Source of the DNA: Bacteroidota bacterium
Lineage (GTDB): Bacteria > Bacteroidota > Bacteroidia > Chitinophagales > Chitinophagaceae
Direction of reading: 5' to 3'
Assembly (NCBI GenBank): GCA_016715505.1
Contig: JADJZY010000037.1
Coordinates: 1-64,000, forward strand
DNA length: 64,000 bases
A program made the position numbers and the translations under genes. The notes under the pieces are model-generated. The model was not told the origin of the DNA. It saw nothing but the letters and a program-made list of their open reading frames with translations, and did no database searches. Below are positions 39,610 to 50,900 of the stretch, in pieces; position 1 is the stretch's first letter; each line of letters opens with the position of its first letter.

Positions 39610-40638
39610 ATGCCCAACCCGAATTTAAATGCTGATGCTCCCGATCTGAATCCCGAAAAGGAATTTGAAAATAGTATTCGGCCAGGTAGTATGGACGATT
39701 TTGCTGGCCAAGCCGACCTGATCGTGAATTTGCGCATTTTTATTCAGGCTGCCAATCAGCGCGGCGAAGCGCTCGATCATGTTCTATTTCATGGCCCACC
39801 CGGATTGGGTAAAACCACGCTTTCACGAATTGTAGCCAATGAACTCGGCGTAAATATTAAAGAAACCAGTGGGCCGGTAATCGATAAGCCTGCCGATTTA
39901 GCCGGACTCCTCACCAGCCTCGAAGCCCGGGATGTTTTATTCATCGATGAAATTCATCGACTCAGCACGGTGGTCGAAGAGTATTTATATGCTGCCATGG
40001 AGGATTATAAAATTGATATCATGATTGATAGCGGCCCCAATGCGCGCTCCATTCAAATTGCCCTCAGTCCATTCACCCTGGTTGGTGCCACTACCCGATC
40101 CGGTTTACTCACCGCTCCCCTTTTATCTCGTTTTGGAATCAAATCTCGTCTTGAATACTATCCGCTTGAAACACTCGAAAAAATTGTATTGCGAAGTGCA
40201 CATCTTTTAGGTGTAAAAATCACCTCCGATGCCTGCCGCGAAGTAGCAGGTCGAAGCCGGGGAACGCCTCGTATTGCCAATGGGCTCCTTCGAAGAATGC
40301 GCGACTTTGCACAAATTTTAGGAAATGGAGTGATTGATTTGGGAATAGCAGAGCACGGCTTAAAAGCTTTAAAGGTTGATGCCCATGGTTTAGATGAAAT
40401 GGATAATAAAATTTTGCTGACCCTCATCGATAAATTTAAAGGCGGGCCTGTAGGAATCAATAATATTGCTACTGCAGTAGGAGAAGAAAGCGGAACTATT
40501 GAAGAAGTGTATGAACCCTTTTTAATTCAGGAAGGTTATATGGTACGAACACCTCGCGGCAGAGAAGCCACCGAAAAGGCCTACAAACACCTGAATCGTA
40601 TGTTTCAGCAAAAAGGAATACCCGGCTCACTATTTTAG
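39610..40638 (+). CDS. ruvB: Holliday junction branch migration helicase RuvB
   Basis: RuvB is the hexameric AAA+ motor that, with RuvA, drives branch migration. The 342 residues show Walker A (GPPGLGKTT), Walker B with the RuvB-specific DEIHR, sensor 1 (GATTRSGLL), sensor 2 region (RGTPRIANGLLRRMRDFAQ), and the C-terminal winged helix (EESGTIEEVYEPFLIQEGYM, RTPRGREATEKAY). The frame is intact and the length typical. It stands alone, with ruvA and ruvC not in the window. The hairpin run lies directly upstream. Confidence 0.97.
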   Translation: MPNPNLNADAPDLNPEKEFENSIRPGSMDDFAGQADLIVNLRIFIQAANQRGEALDHVLFHGPPGLGKTTLSRIVANELGVNIKETSGPVIDKPADLAGLLTSLEARDVLFIDEIHRLSTVVEEYLYAAMEDYKIDIMIDSGPNARSIQIALSPFTLVGATTRSGLLTAPLLSRFGIKSRLEYYPLETLEKIVLRSAHLLGVKITSDACREVAGRSRGTPRIANGLLRRMRDFAQILGNGVIDLGIAEHGLKALKVDAHGLDEMDNKILLTLIDKFKGGPVGINNIATAVGEESGTIEEVYEPFLIQEGYMVRTPRGREATEKAYKHLNRMFQQKGIPGSLF

Positions 40639-40686
40639 CCAACATTTAATGACAAGCAATTGTAGATGGCCTTGAAACGATGATGA

Positions 40687-42850
40687 CTATCGAAGCAAGG
40701 ATATTTTCTGAACAATTTGTCCGGATTTCAGGAAGTAAATCCCGGATGATAAATGTCGCAGTGAAATGTTTTGTTGATCATGGATACAAGCCGACCAAAT
40801 TGGACATCCACCTAAATCCATCAAAACAAAATCCTACTCACCTTCACATTGAATGGTAATAGTCTCCAAAGTCGGATTTGGAAACACCCGGAAATCCAAA
40901 CTACGAAAATTACAGGGACGGTTAAAGGAATTGTTATTCCAGGCTCCATAAGTCGTATTCATACTACTGAAGTTGCCATTCCGTTTGGATATCGTCCATA
41001 GCTCACATTGCTCACTTGTGTGCCGTAAGCGATGCTGTCCAGAATGATCCCTGTAGCGTGTGTCAAAAATATTTTGCCCGAATCTTTACTCAGGTTAAAG
41101 TTGGTATGAAAAATTTTCTCCAAACTATCATCATCAGCCCAAACCATGAAGTAGGCATTGGGAGCAATTGCGCTATTCGCCGGAAATTTCCATTTCATCA
41201 AATGTCTTCATCATCCGATAAATACAGATTGTCTAAATTCAAGGTTGTACCGGTATTGTATAAAGTTCAATCCAATCGTCAAATTGATATTCATCTTTTT
41301 TGTAAGCCAACATTATCTGTCAAAAATTCTGTTGATCACCAATTGCGAGTTGTGGTTCCTGGTAAGCGGCACGCAACAAATAAAATTCATGCTCGGCCCG
41401 CGCAGGTAATGCAGCCGCATCATTATTTTCAGCATAATATAATACTCCACAGGTGCCATTCATCGAGATTTGTCCCAAATACCCCGTCACCCGCAGCTCC
41501 GTCGTTATGTGCCCCATCATCAAAAAGCGGTGTTTTGACAATTTTAATCGTGTATCAAAACGATAAGCTAACAGGCCGATGATGCAATGATATTGACATT
41601 GATATCAAAGCTCATTCCAAAGGTGGTTGTGCCGGCGAAAATTGAGGCATTACTATCACAGGTTGACTCGCAGCAAATTCGTCAGTCCATTTAAATAACT
41701 GTTTCTTGCATTCATTAAGTTTGATATACCCGGAATGTTATAACTCCCAAAAGACGTATTGGTATTCATCGCTCCCTGAAAATCGGAATAAGAAAATAAT
41801 TTGTGTATATCGGATTGAATGGCCGTATCAATCAATGTTTGGTATTGTGTAGCCATTGTTTCGAACAAGCCATTGGCTACGAATTCATTTAAAATGGTTT
41901 TGCAATGCGCCACATAACGTTTTTTATAACTGGCATCATTCAATACAATATTGATTAAGGCCAATTCGGATCAGATTGATGATCCCCGGAGAATAATTTT
42001 GCATGCCGCTGACCGTTAAACTTCCATACTGGTATTTCCTAAACCCGCAAACGGGAAAGCACCAAAGCACATATTTAAATCCCAAATAATCGGGTTAAAA
42101 TGGCCGGTTTCATCTTTGTAAGTATAATGATTCTGGGCAAAAACACCACTATAACTATCCAGATTCACCATCACCTGATTAAACACGGCATCCAGATTAG
42201 TCGATCCATATCAATCACGGATTCAATGGCTGAAGGATTATTGCTTGCTGTTTGACACAATGTAATCCAGATCCTTTCCAACCATCATCTGATTTGATTT
42301 CATACAATGATTCATAGGGGCTACTGTCTGTTCTAAGTACTTAAAATTGCTCTTCGTCGTTGGTCCGGGGTTACTCAGGGGTTATTTAAAGAACGAACCA
42401 CCGGAAGAATAAAAATGATCCGGCACCACTTTTTTGATGTTCTCGCGAAGCATAAAGACCGATATAATTTCAGATATACACTTTGCAAAGTTGAATGGGA
42501 CAATGCATAATTACTTAAGATATAGCCATAACCTCACGATGAATGACGGGTCGCTGTATCCGTTCTAATTTGATATTCTAATCCTTGGTATTTTTGATCC
42601 ACAAATTCGTCCGGCGCAATATTGAGTGGATTTTTGGTTCGGGTGGAATCATATGAACTGTCGCCTTTATATTTATCCAACACTATCCGGTTGTTCAATT
42701 TATTTTCACCAAATCTGCCATCAAATAAGTTTCCTGCCAATCATGGCGGTGTCCATTTGATAATCCCAATTCGTTTGTGAAAACTGAATTTCTATTTTAA
42801 TTGATTGGGATCATAGAGAGAAACCTGTGCCCCCGACTCGCAAAAAGATC
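40687..42850 (-). CDS. CotH-kinase/lamin-tail T9SS protein, heavily frameshifted
   Basis: Read in pieces from about 42850, a CotH-like N-terminal part has LYDPNQL, then YKGDSSYDSTRTKNPLNI and further down GHFNPIIWDLNMCFGAFPFA followed by GLGNTSM. Helical CotH sequence follows (YKKRYVAHCKTILNEFVANG). A lamin-tail domain comes next (NAYFMVWADDDSLEKIFHTN, then VSYGRYPNG), and a sorting domain (DFRVFPNPTLETITIQCEGE ... LSSGIYFLKSG) ends at 40687. CotH proteins are secreted kinase-like proteins that phosphorylate other surface proteins in Bacillus; the role here is unknown. At least eight indels are needed and the exact start cannot be fixed. Both decay and consensus error are possible. Confidence 0.65.
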
Positions 42851-43857
42851 AGGAGTAGCGCAAAACGATTTTTTGATTTAAGGTGTACGAGCCATTTTTA
42901 GTGAATTGTTTGCCGGCAGATTGAATAGTGATGAAATAAATACACCTTGTTGGAATGAATGAGCTTCCAAACTTTGATTTCCTTTTAAACCATTCCATCC
43001 GGACACGATTTTTCCTGTACAATCCCGAATAGATACATTGTAATCTTCAGTCAGTGCTGAAACATTCAAATGCAAAACACCACTTGGTGGATTTGGTGAA
43101 AACTGATTTGCTCTGCAATTGTATTTTGGGTTTGATAAAGGAATACAAATATTACAGGATGAAAAACACCACGATCAGGACTTTATCTGCGGTCAGAACG
43201 CTGCGATTGCCATTATTTGCGCAGGCGAAGGCACCGTTCTCCTCTGACCTTACCATTGTAAAATTTATATTCAATATTTCCGGTATTTACATAATGAATT
43301 AACTCGTAAATATGATTGCTAAAACTGTACATTCGATCGGTTGCCGCATTCCATCCTTGATAGTTGGTTTGCAACATGTATGCCCTGAGCCGATTCGGTG
43401 AAAGATTGCATATCTACTTTATAACGAATCAAGGTAAATCCTGCAGGTGCATTTCCGTTAAACATGCTCCAATATCCGGGGTATCATTATCAGTGAATCC
43501 ACATAAATCCATCGGTTATCACTGAGATTATAGTTGGCCCTCGATTCTTCCGGAACTACTTCCACTTCATAACCCTGATCCCCATTTAAAAACTTGTATT
43601 CGTATTTTGCAAATGCAGGCAAATCAACCACCAAACTATATATATATTGGTATCGGCTGTTTCTTTTAGCAATTGTGTATTTCCGGGTCAATCGGACCTT
43701 GTCCGATGATGGTTTGAAAATCGCCCCAAACATGAATACCGTTTGGCGATAATGTTTGCCCACTCATATTTACCGAGAATTTTACCTTTTTCGCAAACAC
43801 ATTTTTATGCATTGCGTTAAGACCAATCAGGGCGAGGATTAAAAGATATTTTTTCAT
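42849..43857 (-). CDS. T9SS protein with two glycan-binding-like (CBM20/E-set) repeats, frameshifted
   Basis: Start ATG 43857 gives signal peptide MKKYLLILALIGLNAMHKNV. Two related beta-sandwich repeats follow: KVKFSVNMSGQTLSPNGIHV followed by WGDFQ, then AKYEYKFLNGDQG; and RYKVDMQSFTESAQGIHVA, then NIEYKFYNG. This VDM...GVHVAG..F/YEYKF.NG pattern is common in Bacteroidota secreted proteins and resembles glycogen/starch-binding E-set domains. The end is a sorting domain (NQFSPNPPSGVLHLNVS ... QQGVFI) whose last residues, ending KIVLRYS, are in a shifted frame stopping at 42849. At least four frame changes are needed over about 335 residues. Ligand unknown. Confidence 0.65.
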
Positions 43858-43868
43858 GATTCAGTGTT

Positions 43869-45525
43869 TTATTTATTCAAAACAATATTTTTATGCGCAA
43901 CCTGATGACCAGATACCACCTCTATAAAATAAATCCCATTGGGCAAATGACTCAGATTCAAAGATGAAGCATTTCGTATCTGCAAAAGAACCTTACCGGA
44001 CTGATCCATGACTCGTACCTGAAATTCAGCACCGAATTTTTCAATATTTTTTAATGCGATCATTCCTTGGGTTGGGTTCGGATATGCAGTCATTTCATCT
44101 GACAAATCAACTTCATTGAACCCGGTTGATCCTGAAGAATATTTAAAAATACTGTAAAAAGGTTGGTTATATGGTCCGGCTTGTAATCACCCCCGGGTAG
44201 TTGAGAATAAGTCTGTGAGGTTTGCTCCTGAAATGGTGTTCCCGTTTAAGTACCATTGATAAGTAGTAGCAGATGTCGCTTAACCCCAAGCCGCTCAACC
44301 AGGTTGGGATGGCTGGTGCAGCATTATCGATATAACATTTGGAATATTTCTGTGCTTGTGGGCATGAACCAGTAAAGGTTTTTGACCACAATTGGGTACC
44401 GGCACTATTGATTTCATACACCTTGCCTGAGGTCGCAATGCAAATGATCTGATTCCCATTGGGCAATTGAAAAGTACTACCCATATTACTGCTATAACCA
44501 TTGCATGCATGGCGATCGGTATAAGAACTTGGCGAGTATGCCTGTCCTGCGGTAAAGGTATAGTTGTAACCCACGATCGGAGTGACAATCTGATCGGCAG
44601 CTGACTGGTTATTGGAAACACCCTTATTATTAAATCCGGCAAGTCGACCGGCATTCGGACAACCTTCTTTGATCCAATGCGCGTCATGTGTTACATTTAA
44701 ACGCTGTACCACTCGCGCCACCAAGCGGTAGGATTACCCCAGCGATAAAGAATATCTCCCCTTTCCGGAATTTCCGCCTGCTGAGGTGGCAGCTTCGGCT
44801 GTGGTGGTGCTATGATCAATAATATACCATTCATTATGATTGTGTGAACGGAGATGCAATTTTGATCCAGAATCGGATTATAATCAATGCCATTCATATG
44901 TTGCCAGTCTTTCGCTTGCTTGTAATTGATATTCATGAGTTCAGGATGATCCGCAATGTTGGTTTGATAATTGGCTTTACTTGCATCAACATTTTGCACC
45001 AAATGATCCCATGTATGCCATTCCCACACTACGGTTCCGGTTGTTAAACCCGTTGGTTGAATTTCTACAATTTTATCAGGCCACATTTCTATGGCATTTT
45101 GTCCACCGGCTGCAGTAACCTCTGTTGCGGTTTTTCTTTCATACGCAATAACCAATACATTGCCATTGGGCATAGGACAAATATCATGGTGGGTGATGTA
45201 ATTTGTTCCCTATACATAATCCCATACCAAATTACCATTATAATCATGCTTTTGTACTTTACCGCAGATTGGGCCTCCCGGAGCTCCTGAAGGTGTTGTT
45301 CCTCCTTTGGCAGCCCGAACTATGGTTCCGCCCGGCTCCATATGGGTAGAATAACCGGTATTCGCCGACAACCCGGACCAGGTATGATAAGTATTCAAAC
45401 TTGTATCCATCAGATATGCAGCACTGCTGTTTTGCAAACTGTACAATACGTATCCATCATATTGTTGGGCAAAAACACCCACTGAGCATAATAAAAAGGT
45501 AATGATTTGATAAGAAAATTCGCAT
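43869..45525 (-). CDS. Aryl-sulfate sulfotransferase-like (ASST) T9SS protein, frameshifted
   Basis: Start ATG 45525 gives signal sequence MRIFLSNHYLFIMLS, then GVFAQQYDGYVLYSLQNSSA after a frame change near 45482. The body carries ASST-type propeller features: GNLVWDYV, THHDICPMPNGNVLVIAYER, VVWEWHTWDHL, a restored HNEWYIIDHS near 44840, and GDILYRWGNPTA. Bacterial ASSTs move sulfate between phenols using an active-site His. The C-terminus is a type A sorting domain (EMTAYPNPTQGMIALKN ... LPNGIYFIEV), so it is probably exported by T9SS. Frame changes occur near 45480, 45210, 44840, 44720 and 44290. It lies 11 bp upstream of the glycan-binding gene. Confidence 0.75.
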
Positions 45526-45659
45526 GGATTTATTAATTTGTCCGAAAGTATATCCAGATTAAAATTTTATACTATAAAGTGCGGTAAAAAGGTGAGTGGG
45601 TCGGTTAATGGCTCAATCGAAAGACACCTAAAATCATGTGGTATTAAAGTTCTAGACAC

Positions 45660-45682
45660 AAAAAAACCGGACATTTATCCGG
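45660..45682 (-). terminator. Rho-independent terminator of the LytTR/LytS operon
   Basis: On the minus strand GCCGGA, a loop and TCCGG are followed by a run of seven Ts. It lies about 100 bp beyond the regulator stop at 45783. Confidence 0.8.
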
Positions 45683-45782
45683 CTTTTCTGATCGATCGAA
45701 GATAGTATTCCAAGGATTCCGCGATATCTTTTAGTCCTCAATAAAATGAGTCTGAAAGATTCAAATCGGGACCTTCATTCAT

Positions 45783-46484
45783 TTATCGACAAACTTTGTA
45801 AACATCTTCTTCGTAACTTTTTCCTATCGGTATTTCGATCGATTTACCCTCATTATAGATAAAAATATGTTTGTTTCTGATGGCATTGATTTTACTGGTG
45901 GGTATAATATATGAACGATGAACCCTTACAAATTCAGAGGCGGGCAATCGGTCGTTCAGCGTTTTTAAGGTCATTCGTGCAACCACCGGTTTTTGATCCT
46001 GCAGATGAAACTTCACGTAATCGTTTAATCCTTCCACATAAATAATATCGGTATAATTAATTTTAATCAGGCTATAATCTGCCCGGATATAGATAAAATT
46101 TTGTTTGGGCGTTTCGGTTTGTTTGGAGTAAAGAAAAAATTCATGCGCTTTAGCTACGGCTTGTTGGAAACGCTCGAAAGTAAAGGGTTTGACCAGGTAA
46201 TCAATCGCGTTCAGGTTAAACCCTTCAACGGCATACTCACTAAAAGCAGTCGTAAAAATAACCATAACATCTTTTTCCAGATTGCGATAAAAGTCAATAC
46301 CGGAAATCGAAGGCATATGGATATCTAAAAAAATAAGATCAACTGGAAAATTGTTGATATACTTGATGGCATCATTGGGCTTTGAAAAAGTTTTCTCAAG
46401 TGATACCATTCCACTCTCTGCGCAAAAAGATTCAATAACTTTAAGGGCCAGTGGTTCGTCGTCTATAGCAATTGCTTTAATCAT
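45783..46484 (-). CDS. LytTR-family response regulator
   Basis: The receiver domain (1-120) has IAIDDEPLA, the phospho-Asp in LIFLDIHMPSISG, and the conserved Lys in YLVKPFTFERF. The LytTR domain (~130-233) contains FIYIRADYSLIKINYTDIIY followed by VEGLNDYVKFHL, and VRVHRSYIIPTSKI. Length 233 is typical. Its start overlaps the kinase stop (ATGA), so translation is coupled and the pair forms one system. Targets are unknown; the T9SS genes just downstream on the same strand (ASST and neighbours) are candidates by position. Confidence 0.93.
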   Translation of the reverse strand: MIKAIAIDDEPLALKVIESFCAESGMVSLEKTFSKPNDAIKYINNFPVDLIFLDIHMPSISGIDFYRNLEKDVMVIFTTAFSEYAVEGFNLNAIDYLVKPFTFERFQQAVAKAHEFFLYSKQTETPKQNFIYIRADYSLIKINYTDIIYVEGLNDYVKFHLQDQKPVVARMTLKTLNDRLPASEFVRVHRSYIIPTSKINAIRNKHIFIYNEGKSIEIPIGKSYEEDVYKVCR

Positions 46485-47518
46485 GATAATTCTAATTTAA
46501 GGGTTACAGAAAAAGTATGTTGTTTGTTTTCGATTTTTAATTCGTGTTTGTCCGGATAGGCCAGTCTCAATTGTTTCTGACCATTATCAATACCATATCC
46601 ACTGCGAGATTCTTCATCAATGATATGATCCACCTTCAGATTAAACACATTGAGATAAAGATTGTTTTCGGTGATACTAATTTGTATATCAATTTGAGAA
46701 GTTTCTTCGGGATTTACACCATGCTTGAAGGCATTTTCAATAAACGGGATTAAGATCAAGGGAGCAATCACTTTATTTTTGGTTTCTCCATTTACCATAT
46801 AATTGATATTGGCAGTATTGCCCAAACGAATTTTTTGCAACTCGATATAACTATTGATATAGTTGATTTCTTTTTCGAGGGATGCATATTTTTGCGAGGT
46901 ATCACTAAACAAATAACGCATCAATCCGGATAATCGTACAATGGCTTCCGGAGTTTTGTTGGAGCGTTCAATAGAAAGAGCATAAATACTATTCAGGGTA
47001 TTGAATAAAAAATGTGGATTGATCTGTGCTTTCAGATAGGATAATTCTGATTGGTTTTTTTCAATTTGTAATTGTTGCCTTTTGTAATTGATAGATAAAG
47101 TCATAGAACCAAAAAAGACCGCAAAAAAGAGGATTAACAAATGTCGGATTTCAAATAAATACAACTTAATCTCATCGCTGGTAGTACTGTTGGTTTGAGA
47201 ATGAGAATGGGAAGAATGACCATGATAAGCAGATTGCGTTGGAATCATGATAGAGGGCAAAATGGCGATGAGTATAAAACACAAGAGAGCAATGGAATAA
47301 TAGACCGTATATTTTTTTTGGTAAAAAAGAGGAATAAAAAAATAGAAGTTGGCATAAAAAAAGAAAACCAGCATGATATTGGTCACCAAACCTTTCAATG
47401 CAAATGGATTTTCAAACAAGGAAGAGGATTCTCCCGGATGTGGTGCGATATAAATGGGCGAAAGCAAAAAGAGTCCGCAAACCACCACATGAACGAATAT
47501 TGTAATAAACTGTTTCAT
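46481..47518 (-). CDS. LytS-type membrane sensor histidine kinase
   Basis: The 345 residues start with four hydrophobic helices (for example FITIFVHVVVCGLFLLSPIY, VTNIMLVFFFYANFYFFIPL, YYSIALLCFILIAILPSIMI). Between the third and fourth lies a His/Ser-rich loop (SAYHGHSSHSHSQTNSTTSD), which could bind metal. The His_kinase box LKAQINPHFLFNTLNSIYAL carries the phospho-acceptor His, and the ATPase has LIPFIENAFKHGVNPEE and GYGIDNGQKQL. This is the usual four-helix partner of LytTR regulators in Bacteroidota and it overlaps one by 4 bp. Signal unknown. Confidence 0.93.
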   Translation of the reverse strand: MKQFITIFVHVVVCGLFLLSPIYIAPHPGESSSLFENPFALKGLVTNIMLVFFFYANFYFFIPLFYQKKYTVYYSIALLCFILIAILPSIMIPTQSAYHGHSSHSHSQTNSTTSDEIKLYLFEIRHLLILFFAVFFGSMTLSINYKRQQLQIEKNQSELSYLKAQINPHFLFNTLNSIYALSIERSNKTPEAIVRLSGLMRYLFSDTSQKYASLEKEINYINSYIELQKIRLGNTANINYMVNGETKNKVIAPLILIPFIENAFKHGVNPEETSQIDIQISITENNLYLNVFNLKVDHIIDEESRSGYGIDNGQKQLRLAYPDKHELKIENKQHTFSVTLKLELS

Positions 47519-47675
47519 AATTCTGAGATAAAACTAATACCCCAATCAGGCATTTCCTAATTTTTGGGATTTGACAAACCAATCAAGAGATAAATAAAAT
47601 TTTAACGTTCTTTTACCGCAGGAAAATGCCTTTTAGTGTCTACAATTCAAAGCGCTTGCGACTAAATGAATTAAA

Positions 47676-47930
47676 ATGACTGCAAAAATAAATTCTAAAA
47701 TATACGAAACACAAAAATCCTCTGTTCACCCTGATTTAAATCATTCATGCCCCCATCACAATATCTCTTATCCTTTTTTGTACAACAAGGGAAATTTCCA
47801 GAGAACCATTGCGTTAGAATCCCTTATTGAGGCCTTATATGATATGCCGACCTTCAGAATTTCAATGGAATTTGACGCATTACATACAATAGCTGTATTT
47901 TTAAACGTTCACATTCAAACCATCAGTTGA
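47676..47930 (+). CDS. Possible 84-residue protein overlapping the next gene
   Basis: The open frame from ATG 47676 encodes a polar, His-containing protein (ETQKSSVHPDLNHSCPHHNI) with no signal or known motif. Its TGA stop overlaps the TTG start of the large outer-membrane gene in a TTGA arrangement, which is what a translationally coupled leader gene would look like. The codon pattern is plausible but there is no family match. It may be a real small gene or a leader region that only happens to be open. Confidence 0.35.
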   Translation: MTAKINSKIYETQKSSVHPDLNHSCPHHNISYPFLYNKGNFQRTIALESLIEALYDMPTFRISMEFDALHTIAVFLNVHIQTIS

Positions 47931-50900
47931 TCCGACATTTTTATATCCTGATAATTTTGAGCTTTTGCATATTCGGCGAGGTTTATGGCCAATTTGAATC
48001 ATTGAACAATCGAATGAATTTAAAAGTGGTAAATCCTGTAGATAGTCTGCAAATTGATTCGCTGAGTATCTTACCCAATTCGTTTTTTATCGATGAAGTC
48101 GACAGCAATGATTATTACTTTCGATGGTCTGATGCCACCCTTTTCTGGAAAAAACGGCCGGAACAGGATAGTTTGACCATTCATTATCAAAGATTGCCAT
48201 TTGCACTTTCAACGCGTGTTTTTCATAAAGATATCAAACGACTGGATCGACAAATTGCCATCCAACCTTTTTATTATGACGCCATTGAAGCTGCTAAAGA
48301 AAATAAAACCATCATTGATTTTGGAAATGTGGATTACTCCGGCACTTTTGGTCGGGCTCTCTCATTTGGCAATAATCAGGATGTGGTTTTAAACTCTCAG
48401 TTCAATCTCCAACTCGAAGGTGATTTAGGTGATTCAATTCGTTTAATTGGTGCGATTACAGACAATACCATCCCTTTTCAACCTGAAGGAAATACCCAAC
48501 AAATTCAGGAATTTGATCGGGTATTTTTGCAATTGCAGCGTAAAAGAACCGTACTCACTGCAGGTGACCATGATATTAAAAGACCAGACTCTTATTTCAT
48601 GAATTTTTACAAAAGGGTTCAGGGTGCTATGGTTTCCGGACAATTGCTCGATAAAAAATGGGGGCAAATCCGGAGTACATTCAGTGCTTCATTGGCTAAA
48701 GGTAAATTTGTCAGAAATGTATTAACCCCTTTAGAAGGCAATCAGGGACCCTACAAACTCACGGGTCCAAATGGTGAACAATTTTTTATCGTATTAGCAG
48801 GTACTGAAAGGGTTTATATCGATGGTATTCAAATGAAACGAGGCGAAGATCAGGACTATATTATTGATTACAATACGGCTGAAGTGGTGTTCATGCCCCG
48901 ACGCTTCATCACTAAAGATTTACGAATTGTAGTTGAATTTGAATTTTCGGATAGGAATTTTCTCAATTCATTGTTTTACTCCAGCACGGATATCCAAATC
49001 AGGGAAAAATTGAAACTAGGAATCCACATATATTCCAACCAGGATGCCAAAAACCAAAATCTCCAGCAAAGCCTAGACTCCAGTCAAAAACAATTTTTGG
49101 CAAATATTGGCGATAGTATTCAACAAGCGCTGTATCCAAGTGCCAGATTTCAGGATACCTTTAGTAACAATCTGATTTTATATCGAAAAACAGACTCTTT
49201 GGTGAACGGAACAATATTTCCCGCTGTGTATGTTTTTTCTGTAGACCCCGACAGCGCAAAATGGCAATTGGCTTTTTCCTTTGTGGGTCCCGGAAACGGA
49301 CATTATGTTCAAAGTATCTCAAATGCCAACGGACGGGTTTATGCCTGGAAAGCTCCAATAAATGGTGTCAAACAAGGCGATTATGAGCCTATTTCGGTGT
49401 TGGTAACCCCCAAAAAACAACAAATGATGAGTGCGGTGCTTCAATATCAGATTGATACGAACAATCATTTGGGCCTGGAAGGAACATTGAGTCAGTTCGA
49501 TCCGAATACATTCTCTAAAATTCACAATCAATACCATACCGGTTTCGCCGGACGAATCAGATACAATCATAAAAATGTATGGTCAGCAAAACGTAAAATT
49601 GATTTTGCCTCTCAGGTTCTGTACGAATTTGTGCAGGACAGATTTAAACCACTGGAACGATTTAGAAATGTAGAATTTGCCCGGGATTGGAATACCGGAT
49701 TACAAGCTCCACCGGCCAATGAACATCTGGCGCAACTGAGTGCTACTGTGCGCAAATCAGATTTATTACAAGTCGATTACAAATTTTCCACTTTTATCCG
49801 CGAAAAACAATTTCAAGGCTACCAACAATTTTTATCTGCTTCAGGTAATTCACATCAATTCCGATACTTAATCAAATCCGATTACACCTCACATGCGTCT
49901 GAACAAACAAAAGGAACATTTTTACGCCCTTGGATTGAATTGGAAAAAAGCTTTCCTAAAATGGCTGACCTCTTAATCGGCACAAGATTTTTTGTCGAAC
50001 ATAATCCTCTTCGCGATAAACAAAGTGATACCTTACTAAATAGCTCTTTTTCATTTGATGCACTCAGTCTGTATATCAAAAACAATCCGAACGGCGAAAA
50101 ACATTTCTCTGCAGAATACACCCTCCGGCATGATCGCGCCACGAAAGATAATTCCTTTCAACAAAGCACGCTCGGCCATACCTATTCATTGAATGGTCAT
50201 TTTCGATTTCTAAAAAATCAGGAACTCCGAATAACATCTGCTTATCGGCAACTGATCATTACCGACAGTAGCATCACAAATTTGAAACCTGATGAAAGTC
50301 TATTAGGTCGTTTGGAATATCAGGGAAATATTTTAAATGGATTTCTGACCACCAATATTCTATATGAAATGGGTTCAGGCCAGGAACCTAAACGAGAATT
50401 CACGTATGTGGAAGTACCTGCCGGACAAGGGCTCTACGTTTGGCGTGATTATAATAATGACCAACTTAAACAACTCAATGAATTTGAAATTGCTCTATTT
50501 CCGGATGAAAAAAGATACATCAAAGTTTTTACACCTACCAACCAATATGTAAAAGCAAAATATGCCCTGTATAATCAGAGCATCAGCATACAACCTGCCC
50601 AGCTCTGGAAAAGCAGCAAACTCAAAGGAATACGAAAAGCGATTAGTATGTTGTACCTGCAAAGTGCATTGCAACTGAATAATCGTTTCATTGGAGAAAA
50701 AGGATTGCGGCAATACAATCCATTTCTTAGTGTGACTTTGAGTATGAATTACAGAAGCGGGTTACGAATTTTTCGAACGCAATTTTTGGAAACAAGAAAT
50801 TACGAGATTTTGAATGAAGCCTATGAGCCCGGCGTTTCTTTCCTACTCAACCGAAATCAGCTACGAACAGGATTCAATTACAAATATGAACAACGGCAAA

